From assembly GCA_025506515.1 (NCBI GenBank), contig CM046442.1, positions 110,413,706 through 110,477,705 of the forward strand: DNA of 64,000 bases, given 5' to 3'. The DNA comes from Flaveria trinervia. Lineage: Eukaryota; Streptophyta; Magnoliopsida; Asterales; Asteraceae. Made by a program: the position numbers and the translations under genes. The notes below the pieces were generated by a model. That model saw only the letters and a list, made by a program, of their open reading frames with translations, made no database searches and had not been told where the DNA came from. Below are positions 55,549 through 64,000 of the stretch, piece after piece (the first letter of the stretch is position 1; every line of letters starts with the position of its first letter).

Positions 55549-58350
55549 ATGGAGGACCAGTTTTCAGCATACACAGCAAGTAGAGATACACGTATTCAGA
55601 ATCTACTGCTGTTACAGCACGAAGTGGGTATTCACAAAAAACCCCCAAAGCTTATTACGTTAGACGACTACCCATAATGGAAGCAACGTTTCGAAATCTA
55701 CTTAAATGGTGTAGATACAAATTTGTGTGAGGCCATCAAGTCGGGGTATAGTATGCCGTAGGAGCTGACCGAGTCAAACTTACTCTGAGTGGCATGTCGG
55801 ATGCTCAGAAGGTAAAACACAACGTCGAGAAGAGAGTATACGCTCTGCTTAGTCAGTCTATTCCAAAGGATATTTTCCATCAGTATTCGGAATATACTCA
55901 AGCAAAGAAACTATGGGATGCGTTGGAGAAGAGGTATGACGGAAATGCCTCACTGAAGGCCATAAAGGCACAATCTTTGAATAAGGAGTTTGACAACTTC
56001 TCTTCTATGGTAAAAGAAGGCATTGATGATGTGATCGATAGATTCTACCACTTGATGAGTGAGATGCACACTCATGGAGTGGTTACATCGATGGAGGATA
56101 AGGTTTCCAACTTTGCTGATGGATTACCAGAAAAATGCGCTTCATTTGTTTCTAATCTCGGACAGAATGGAATGCTCTCGAAGATAGATATAAACGACTT
56201 CATTCTGAAACTGAGATAATAGGAGCTTAGGATGAAGTACCGAGCCCAAAAGGCAAACTACGATCAGAATCCTGCCCTCTACAATGCAACTCCTTCAGTC
56301 AAGACTTCTAGAGCACCACTGCAAACTGCCTTCATCTCAAGCACAACAGTTCCAGCACAACCCTCAACTTCAGGGTCTGAATCATCAGGGTCGTCTAGCA
56401 CCCAATATATGATACCTGAAGCCAATGCAGCAAAACTAAAAACGGACAACTTCGAGAATGTGACTGTGGAGGTGGCCAGAGAACATATGTACCTCTTAGC
56501 TGTGGTGGTACAATCCTATGATGGATTAGTTGCTGGAAAGATAGGAAACTGTCACCTGGCAGTTGAAGATTATGAGCAGGTGGATGAGATGGGGTTGGAA
56601 CGTATGGACATAATGTGGGCTCTGGCAAGTGCTGTCCGACGAGCTAAAAAGTTTGTCAAAAAGACCGGACAGAACTTGGTCCCCATAAAAGACACAACCA
56701 TTGGGTTCGAGAAGTCAATGGTTACTTGTTTCAACTGCGGTGAGTGTGTAAAACCAAAGAAGACTGGGAACGGTAATCCCTTCTCGTCATGCAATAGTCA
56801 GGACAAAGCCACATCCACCAGTTCTACTTCATCACGCAAGGACCCCAAAGCCTTAACTGCTAATGTTGATGAAGGACAGGACTGTAGCTTTCGGTTCGTG
56901 TCACCGGGAGAGTCCAACATAGCTAATATGGAGGAGATTAATGATGATTCGGCTAGTGAGGGAGACATAGCAGTCGAGCTCGCAATGTCAAATTCTGAAG
57001 ACACTGGACCCGCGGTCAACCACCTGCCTGAAGAAGATAAAACTGCTTCAACATCAGAATCACCAGAACCAAATTCAACAGAGTCTGCACTTATGGCTGA
57101 TTCCTCTTCATCTCAGGTAAGTACTACTACCAACTATTTAATACTCATGCTTGTTTAGAATGTAATAAATTCAGATAAAGTATAGATTCAAAATTCACTA
57201 GGTTATTAGATCATAATGATAGCTTAGTAAAGGACTTGGAACTATGCATGGAGGCTATACAGTGTTAAGACAAAACGAGCACAGTTATAAGGAAAAGATA
57301 GATTTATTAAATAAACAGCTTAGGGAAACAGAGGTGGTTGCCTTTAACCAAGCAAACGACATTAGGTACTATCTGAACTCCCTAGAAGACACTAAGAAAT
57401 AGAAAGCAGTTTTAGAAGTAGAAGTCAACTCTTTAAAACAAAAACTGCACAGTTGGACAAGCTCATCACACATTGTCCAACACTTAGTGAAAGTGAGAAA
57501 TAATGGAGAGGGGCTACGATATAAAGTGGTTCCACTACCACCTAAGACCTTGATGAACACCAAAAGTAAACCAATTAATGATAATCCCATCAAGGATCAT
57601 ATGGTTTCCACTCCTCTAGTGAGTGATCCAAATTCCTTAAGTAAATCAATTGAAACTGATTCTAAACAGAAGGAGGTCACCTCAAGGGCAAAAGGAAAGA
57701 TGCCTTGTGTTAACCTGGAAACAGAGTTTGAAAAGGTTAAGTTAAAGTCAGGTTCAACCAAAGTCAAATTAGAACCCAAAAGGACCACTAAACCTAATCA
57801 CTCACGAGCATTATGTCAAAGTCCAGGTAAACAAGAAATAAAAGATGTAAATTCAGGCAAAGCAATTAAGTTTGTAAAACCAAGTAATACCTTAAATAAA
57901 GAAGTGTCTCACTCCAAACAAAATATGGTCAACAGCTTTACTTTTACATCTCCACCAAAACATATCACCCGTAAAGATGAAAGCAGATCCTGCTATAATT
58001 GTGGAGAGTATGGTCACATAGCGTCTCAGTGTCCTTATTACGAGACATCGAGGAAGAAAGTTGAACTTTCTGCATCTACAACTAGCTCTTCTAGGAGGAA
58101 CTCTGTGACGCCACCAAAAAGGGCTAGTGAACCCAAAGTTCAATCCATCAGCCAGTTGTTTGTTTATCACAAACAGGCCTTACACAAAGCTAGCCAATGG
58201 AAAGAAAAATCTGCCTCAGTGTCTGGCAATAAGAACAAACAGAAATCTGAGATTCATTCAACCTCGAATGGTCAATGGGTTGAGTTTATGATGTGTGATA
58301 CCTTGGGGAAACTCAAGCCAGTGAAGGCTTGGGTTCCTAACATGAACTAA
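55549..58350 (+). pseudogene. gag of element G (nearly complete, several breaks)
   Basis: ATG 55549 (MEDQFSAYTASRDTRIQNLL). A stop after PKLITLDDYP, then QRFEIYLNGVD in frame, and a frameshift near 55760. 55794-56219 holds the gag core: NVEKRVYALLSQSIPKDIFH, AKKLWDALEKRYDGN, EFDNFSSMVKEGIDDVIDRF. 56232-57158 continues with the linker, the LERMDIMWALASAVRRAKKF block and a knuckle 1 that has lost His and the last Cys (CFNCGECVKPKK). 57159-57486 is a broken coiled coil. 57487-58350 is a 287-codon basic stretch with intact knuckle 2, CYNCGEYGHIASQC (57991-58032), ending KPVKAWVPNMN before protease. Confidence 0.85.
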
Positions 58351-58371
58351 TGTTTTCATTGAATGTGTAGG

Positions 58372-58774
58372 GTGTTCACTATAGTGCTGAAACTAACACG
58401 TGGATTGTAGATAGCGGAGCATCCAGGCACATGACAGGGAACAGAGCTCTCTTATCAAATGTCAGAAAAATTAAGGGAGGGCATGTTTCATTTGCTGGAA
58501 ACAAAGGAGGGTACATCACAACCCAAGGAGAAGTGGGAAATGAGAAAGTTAAGTTTGATAAGGTAAACTAGGTCCAACTATTACAAAATAACTTGCTCTC
58601 AGTCTCTCAAATTTGTGATAAAGGATTCAAAGTAGTCTTTGACAACAAGAAGTGTTACGTTCTGAAGAAGGACAATGTGATCCTGGAGGACCAAATCCTA
58701 ATGTCAGCTTCTAGATATAATGATCTTTATGTCTTGGATCTCTCAAAGGCCTCTACAACGGATCATGAAGTCCA
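58372..58774 (+). pseudogene. aspartic protease of element G
   Basis: TWIVDSGASRHMTGNRALLS has the intact active site Asp-Ser-Gly at 58410-58418 and HMTG. The flap strand GHVSFAGNKGGYI follows, and a stop at 58570 in KVN(stop)VQLL breaks the frame once. NLLSVSQICDKGFKVVF and CYVLKKDNVILED finish the domain. Apart from the single stop it looks well preserved. Confidence 0.85.
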
Positions 58775-59948
58775 ATGCTTCTTGTCCAAAGCACTAAGAA
58801 GGACTCCATCTCCTGGCATAGGAGAATGGGACACATAAATCCGAGGAAAATAAATCACTTGATCCAGAATGATCTTGTGAGAGGAGTAAATGTCAAAAAC
58901 TTCCAACTCCCTGATTTCTGTGTTGCGTGCAAAAAGGGAAAACAGACGGAAAAACTCATAAGGAAAAGAAAGTTCATTCTATAGAACTTCCGTTAGAGCT
59001 TCTTCACATGGATCTGTTTGGTCTAGTCAGTACAAAAAGTATCACATGCGACTTGTATTGCTATGTAGTTACTGATGACTACTCAAGGTTCTCTTGGGTA
59101 ATGTTTCTGAAATCCAAATCATAAACTTTTGAATCCTTCAAGGAATTGGTAACAACACTGAATCCATATACAAGCTGAAGGTACGACAGGTGCGCTCAGA
59201 CAACGGAACCGAGTTCAAGAATCAGTGGATGGAGGCCTATTGCAAGGAAAAAGGAATTGTGCATCAATTTACCTCAGTCTACACCCCTTAGATGAACGGA
59301 GTTGCTGAACAGAAGAACCGCAACTTGATAGAGACGGCACAGACTATGCTAGCAGACTCGAAACTACCTGTCCAATTCTGGAATGAAGCAGTGGCAAATG
59401 CGTGTTATACGCTTAATTGAGTTCTGATAGTGAAACTCCATGGAAAAACGTGCTACGAGTTATTACAACGACGTAAACCTAACTTAGAGTATCTCGAGCC
59501 GTTTGGCGCTCCATGCACCCTGCTGAAGAAGACTCCGGAGGGAAAATTTAGTGAGAAGGTTGATGAAGGGATTTTTCTAGGATACAACATACCGAACAAG
59601 AGAGTTTACAACAACTCAACGGGTCAGGTAGAGGTGTGGTGTAATGTTGATGTTCAGAGATATATCACACCGTCTGCTGGAAAAAGGCCTGCTTACTTCT
59701 TCGGCTATGATGGATTCTTCAAGTCCTTCAACATACCTCTCTCTTCTTCAGAAGACGAGGTGGCAAACAAGATGATGTACGATGTCTTGAACACACCATC
59801 TCAAGATTCAACAAGTCATGTTCCTACCAACTCAGGGGGAGCAGCTGATGTGAGTGACTCTTCCTCTGATGAAGAAAATAGAGAAAATGATCAGATCAAA
59901 CCAGGATGTACAGGTTCAGACTACCACAAGTCCACAAGCGTCTACTAG
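58775..59948 (+). pseudogene. GAG-pre-integrase and integrase of element G
   Basis: The HHCC zinc site is complete: SWHRRMGHIN (58814-58842) and CVACKKGKQ. After a frameshift at about 58975 the core begins LLHMDLFGL (first D) and YVVTDDYSRFSWVMFLKS, then a stop (59122). Shifted frames carry RSDNGTEFK (second D, about 59195) and MNGVAEQKNRN (third, E, about 59293-59323). 59430-59948 is open for the C-terminal part: FGAPCTLLKKTPEGKFSEKV, DEGIFLGYNIPNKRVYN, then an acidic linker to 60110. Four or five lesions. Confidence 0.85.
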
Positions 59949-60150
59949 TGATGCTTCTGAACCTTCAGAATCTCAGACTCTGATTGCCTCAGATCCAGAA
60001 CCAAATGTTCATAATCTTGACTCTGAGGTGGTTGTTCCAACAATTCCTGGCTCACGTGTAAACATCTATCATCCTTTGGATAATATTATAGGAGATGTGA
60101 GATCAGGTGTTTAGACTAGAAATCAGCTGTACTCAGCTGATTATGCCTCT

Positions 60151-61338
60151 GTGATGGAAAAGGGATACCTTCACGATGGTGCCTACCGCTGCTTTGTGTC
60201 TCAATTTGAGCCAAAGTATGTTAGTGAAGCTTTAAATGATGAGGCCTGGGTGAGTGCCATGCAGAAAGGACTTCTTCAGTTTAAGAAGTTAGGTGTATGG
60301 ACACTAGTGGATAGACCTAAAGGTGCTAAAGTCATTGGCACCAAATGGGTCTTGAAATGCAAGAAGGATGATAAGGGAGTGATCATCATAAACAAGGCTC
60401 GGCTTGTTGTTCAGGGTTTTCGACAAGTTGAGGGTATCGTCTACAATGAAGTGTTTGCACCACTGGCAAGGATGGAAGCCATCCATATCTTCCTTGCCTA
60501 CGCAACTTTTATGAAAATCAATGTTTATCAGCTAGATGTTAAGAGTGCATTTATTCATGGTGAGATCCGAGAAACGGTGTATGTCAGTCAACCCGAGGGA
60601 TTTGAGGATCCATGTCATCGGGATAGAGTTTACAAACTCGACAAGGCACTATACGGGCTTCATCAAGCTCCACGGGCCTGGTATGAGAAACTCTCGACTC
60701 ATCTTGTGAAACACGACTTTCGCAGGGGAGTCATTGACTGTATATTGTTTGTCAAAGAAAAAGATGGAGACTTACTGCTAGTACAGATCTATATAGATGA
60801 CATAATCTTCGGTTCAAAGAACGAAGAATTATGCAAAGAGTTTGAAGAAGTAATGAAGGCAGAATTTGAGATGAGTGCAATGGGAGAAATGAAGTTCTTT
60901 CTTGGGTTACAGGTGGATCAGACGCCAAATAGGATCTTCCTACATCAAACCAAGTATGTAGGTGACATTATCAGTCGGTTTGACATGGAGAATGCTTCCA
61001 CAGCTGGCACTCCACTGGCTACCAACCATGATGTAGCACCCGACGAGAATGGTGATCTGGTAGATGCCACTATGTTCCGAGGGATGATTGGATCTCTCAT
61101 GTATCTCATTGCCTCACGACCTGATATCATGTATGCTACATGTTTATGCTCACGATATCAAGCAAAGCTTAAGGTGAACCATCTAATTGAGGTCAAAAGT
61201 ATTTTTCATTATCTGAAGGGTACACCCACTCTTGGGTTGTGGTATCCTCATGATGATGACTTTGAGCTTACCGCATATAGTGACTCGGACTATGGCGGCT
61301 GCAAGATGAACTACAAGTCTACATCAGCAGGGTGTTAG
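60151..61338 (+). CDS. reverse transcriptase of element G (395-codon intact module)
   Basis: The longest open frame in the window. It contains WVSAMQKGLLQFKKLGVWTL, KVIGTKWVLKCKK, ARLVVQGFRQVEGIVYNEVF, the first catalytic Asp in VYQLDVKSAFIHG, YVSQPEGFED, LYGLHQAPRAWYEKL, the YIDD catalytic box (60790-60801, QIYIDDIIFGS), MSAMGEMKFFLGLQVDQ, GSLMYLIASRPDIMYATCLC and the start of RNase H (AYSDSDYGGCKMNYKSTSAG). The stop at 61336 is a frameshift at the RNase H boundary. The ATG at 60151 is not a genuine start; in the element this is part of a polyprotein. Lesions upstream and downstream mean the element as a whole is defective, although all visible RT catalytic residues are present. Confidence 0.88.
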   Translation: MMEKGYLHDGAYRCFVSQFEPKYVSEALNDEAWVSAMQKGLLQFKKLGVWTLVDRPKGAKVIGTKWVLKCKKDDKGVIIINKARLVVQGFRQVEGIVYNEVFAPLARMEAIHIFLAYATFMKINVYQLDVKSAFIHGEIRETVYVSQPEGFEDPCHRDRVYKLDKALYGLHQAPRAWYEKLSTHLVKHDFRRGVIDCILFVKEKDGDLLLVQIYIDDIIFGSKNEELCKEFEEVMKAEFEMSAMGEMKFFLGLQVDQTPNRIFLHQTKYVGDIISRFDMENASTAGTPLATNHDVAPDENGDLVDATMFRGMIGSLMYLIASRPDIMYATCLCSRYQAKLKVNHLIEVKSIFHYLKGTPTLGLWYPHDDDFELTAYSDSDYGGCKMNYKSTSAGC

Positions 61339-61694
61339 TTTTCGGGAGAAGATTAGTAACCTGGCAGTGTAAGAAGCAGACCTCGGTTGCATTATCAACC
61401 TGTGAAGCCGAATACGTTGCTGCTGCAAGCTGCTGTTCTCAAATCATATGGATTCAACAGCAAATGCGGGATTACGATTTGACTTTTTCTTCTACTCCTA
61501 TCTTTGTTGATAACTCTGCTGCGATTGCAGTCACTAAAAACCCAGTCCAACATCAAAAGACCAAACACATCGGTATTAAATATCACTTTATTCGTGATTA
61601 CTTTGAAAATAACTTAATCGATGTGGCAAAAATAAATACAGATTTTCAACGCGCTGACCTCTATACAAAGGCATTTGATAAACCATATTTTTGA
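61339..61694 (+). pseudogene. RNase H of element G
   Basis: Shifted one frame from the RT: RLVTWQCKKQTSVALSTCEA, EYVAAASCCSQIIWIQQQMR, FVDNSAAIAVTKNPVQHQKT, KHIGIKYHFIRDYFENNLID and FQRADLYTKAFDKPYF, stop. Catalytic Glu and Asp are visible. Only one frameshift separates it from RT. Confidence 0.88.
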
Positions 61695-61920
61695 TATTTG
61701 TTAGAGGTCAACGGGGTTAAAAAGAAAAATAAAATCATACCTCAAGATGACCATGTACAGTCCGATGCGTCGTGTATAGTCATTTTAATTTTTCAAATTT
61801 TAATTTTATTTTATTTTATTCTCTTGTTTTTGTTTAATTTTAATTAGTTTAATTACAATTGGTTTCTTTCCTTGCCCATTAAAATCCTAAAACGCTAATA
61901 CATAGTGGTTTTATAATTTT
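61695..61920. other. AT-rich stretch between pol and PPT of element G
   Basis: Non-coding, with poly-T/A tracts (61785-61860); mirrors 51280-51495. It contains the end-of-pol leader GTCAACGGGGTTAAAAAG found in both copies. Confidence 0.5.
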
Positions 61921-61929
61921 AGGGGGAGA
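61921..61929 (+). other. polypurine tract after pol, downstream G unit
   Basis: AGGGGGAGA, followed by TTGGTCTAGG; copy of 51496-51504. Confidence 0.65.
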
Positions 61930-62765
61930 ATTGGTCTAGGAAATAAAAAAAACAAGGGAAAAGGAGAGGCAAGCAGATAATAAATAAGATCATATGTGCG
62001 ATACCGATTCAATATTTGGAATATGATAGTACACAGGTACAAACCATTTGGACTTTAAAAATCAAAATTGAAAAAGATGCAAAACTCAAGTATAAGTCTG
62101 TGTAGTCTGAGCAATATAAAAGGAAATATGATGGATAAGCTAGCTACCACTAAGGTAACACAAAGAAAGTAGACCTAGAGGTTGCTAGACCACAGATGAT
62201 ATGTCGGTAGATTCAACACAATAGATGACTAGATCTTTTTGGTGATCTCAAGATTAAACTAAAATGATTGACTAGCTGTGGGTAACACCTTATCCCTGGT
62301 TAACACAATCAACAAGATTCCAATAAGGGGTGACGAGCAAAATAAACGCCACAAATGTGTACGTAAGACCAAAGCATGAGCAAAAGCACATGAAAAATGA
62401 AAATACAATCAAACTGATGACCTATGTTGTTGGTGAGATCTGTGCTAAAAGAATGAAAATTGCTCAAACAAGAAGATAGGTTATGTGCCTCTCTGCTGTG
62501 CGGTGGCACTAACCTGAGGATAAGCATAACCTATATATTCTAGAACTCATTGGTCTGCGTATGGTTTAAATGAATTGAGGCTGTCCTCTTAGAAAAATTA
62601 TTCCTTAGAGCTATATCTTAGGAATTTACCCTCACAAAACACAAAACATGTCCTAGTTTAAGTTTCAGCAGTATTCTTTTATGTAAGTACAAAGTTAGTC
62701 TATTTCAGTTTTGTGTAGTATCGGACTATGTTATGGAAGTTTATAAGGAACCTTATCATCTAAAA

Positions 62766-62899
62766 GGTCACGTCTAAGGTAACCACAAGTGCTTTCAAAC
62801 AAAAATTGGGTCACATTTGAGGTGACAAATTGTTTAAAAGGATCACGTCTGAGGTGATCAAAAGTTTTTCAAGATAAATTGATCATGTCTAAGATGATC
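62766..62899. repeat. four short stem-loops in element G, copy 2
   Basis: Counterparts of 52757-52890, at 62766-62784 (one stem mismatch), 62810-62826, 62841-62859 and 62881-62899. Spacing is conserved. Confidence 0.85.
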
Positions 62900-63261
62900 A
62901 AATGTTCATAATATTAATTCAACAGTTTAAAAAGGTTTAAATGTCAAATGATCGTAAAGTCATAAAAATTTCAAGAGTATGACCCATTCGCATGACTGGA
63001 CCATGAGTATGGACCAACCGTACGAACGGATCATACTCATGCCTTTTATAGCCGAATGGACATGAGGATGGACCATTCAACCGAATGGCTGATACGAATG
63101 AGCCATTCGGCCGAGTGAGAGTAGGCGAATGACCAAGTCGCATGACTCAACTCTAGTCGGACAACTGAAGGTGACCGACTGTGCAATTCTCACGACTGAC
63201 CTTCAGTCGCACTAACAAATTGTTCGACTGGGCTCAGTCGCATGACTGAAGGAAACCCTAG

Positions 63262-63270
63262 TATAAATAG
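63262..63270 (+). promoter_or_regulatory. TATA box of element G, copy 2
   Basis: TATAAATAG with the same CAGTCACTCACCACCCCC leader as copy 1. Confidence 0.6.
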
Positions 63271-63959
63271 TGGGGTAGTCAGTCGCAGTCACTCACCACC
63301 CCCAAAATCGCCCCACGTCGCACGAACTATCTTTACTCTGCCAAATTTTCACTCGATCATTATATTCCACTGATTGTTGTGCACTGATGATTTTCACTGA
63401 CTTTACAAGTATAATGCGGTTCAATCCAACAATGTTTCATTCAATTTAACCCCTAAATCGAACTGTTCGGCCCAAAACAAGAACCAAAACTTGGCTGACA
63501 AATTAACCCAATTAATCTAAGCCAACAAGTGAAATTAATGTTATTAGATGTTAGGAATGATGATTGCGAGTCCAATGAACCAAAACACGACGTCAAATGA
63601 TAAGAATTGGTCAAAACTTGAATTTGAATTGAAGAGCAGACTGTCATACGAATGGACAAGTTGATGAACTTCAGTCGCACGACTGAGTAGTGTGAATGAC
63701 TAAACTGCACTACTGAATCATGCGTATGAGTTTAGTCGCACGACTGATATACACGAATTAGTTTACATATGTTTGAGCTCAGTCGCATGTATAAGGTAAT
63801 TCGCACAACTAGATCTCAGTCGCACTACTCATTCGCACGACTAGATCTCAGTCACACAGTCTCATTCGCACGACAGATCAAAAGGAATATTTTCAAGCCC
63901 AAGTGATTCATGATATTATTAATCAACGGATACTTATGTCTATACTCATTGTGTAACAG

Positions 63960-64000
63960 ATGGCGAGTCGGTGGACTATGAGCACTAAGCACAGTATTTG
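63960..64000 (+). pseudogene. start of a second ORF3 of element G (cut by window end)
   Basis: ATG at 63960 with the same first 13 codons as 53951 (MASRWTMSTKHSI). Whether gag follows is outside the window and would decide the structure of the locus. Confidence 0.75.

Larger units (their letters stand above)
61932..63407 (+). repeat. candidate LTR of element G, copy 2
   Basis: Aligns with 51507-53398 except that 413 bases (about 52130-52542 of copy 1) are absent. The sequence passes directly from GAACTCATTG to GTCTGCG (near 62550), where copy 1 has a matching ATTG/ACTG at each edge. TATA at 63262-63270; candidate end ACTTTACA at 63407. Confidence 0.5.
50975..64000 (+). mobile_element. copia element G, tandem units with ORF3 between LTR-like block and gag
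   Basis: Order: RNase H tail, PPT, LTR-like block, ORF3, gag, protease, integrase, RT, RNase H, PPT, LTR-like block, start of ORF3 at 63960. 50975-53990 and 61397-64000 align closely, offset 10422 bases at RNase H and 10009 bases at ORF3 because of a 413-base indel. Thus neighbouring units share an LTR-like block, or the locus underwent a 10-kb tandem duplication. Codon reading is better preserved than in other elements, suggesting a younger age. Confidence 0.8.

Overview
The window is plant nuclear DNA made almost entirely of nested LTR retrotransposons; I found no intact host gene. Almost everything recognisable is Ty1/copia of the Sirevirus type: gag with two CCHC zinc knuckles, then protease, integrase, RT and RNase H, then an extra ORF ('ORF3') between pol and the 3' LTR, with AGGGGGAG-type polypurine tracts and methionine-initiator-tRNA primer sites (TGGTATCAGAGC). 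ORF3 resembles the pol-downstream ORFs of Asteraceae and other eudicot copia elements annotated as a 'putative plant transposon protein' domain. An asterid, perhaps Asteraceae, host is therefore plausible, but this is inference. Every coding region is broken by frameshifts or stops except single modules, chiefly one 395-codon RT at 60.2-61.3 kb.

Layout. 1-5872 (+): 3' half of element A (RT/RNase H, hairpin array, internal TATA, ORF3, 3' LTR). 5873-8648 and 9526 to about 10.45 kb (-): old element D (gag, primer site, 5' LTR), split by a solo LTR of the A/B family (8649-9525). 10996-21724 (+): element B, 5'-truncated inside gag but otherwise complete to its 3' LTR. The 1.47 kb after the solo LTR (9526-10995) is repeated after B's 3' LTR (21725-23195), which points to recombination between a solo-LTR state and a full-length state of one insertion. 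23398 to about 44360 (-): element F, carrying inside its ORF3 a related pol-less element C (27734-35974). C's two LTRs are each interrupted by a further LTR (28059-30167 and 34906-35634). F's pol is also split by a Cassandra-type TRIM with 5S-rRNA-like LTRs (39106-39722). 44.47-49.9 kb (+): degenerate element H (RT, RNase H, ORF3, probable LTR). 50975-64000 (+): element G, laid out as RNase H tail, PPT, LTR-like block, ORF3, gag, pol, PPT, LTR-like block, start of ORF3; that is, about one and a quarter tandem units of roughly 10 kb.

How the parts relate. A, B, F, H and G all have a TATA box ahead of ORF3, which suggests ORF3 is (or was) expressed from its own internal promoter. Short inverted-repeat or palindromic arrays, different in each family, lie around this promoter and in the LTRs. 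G is the most unusual: in the visible order its ORF3 lies between an LTR-like block and gag, upstream of gag rather than at the usual place downstream of pol.
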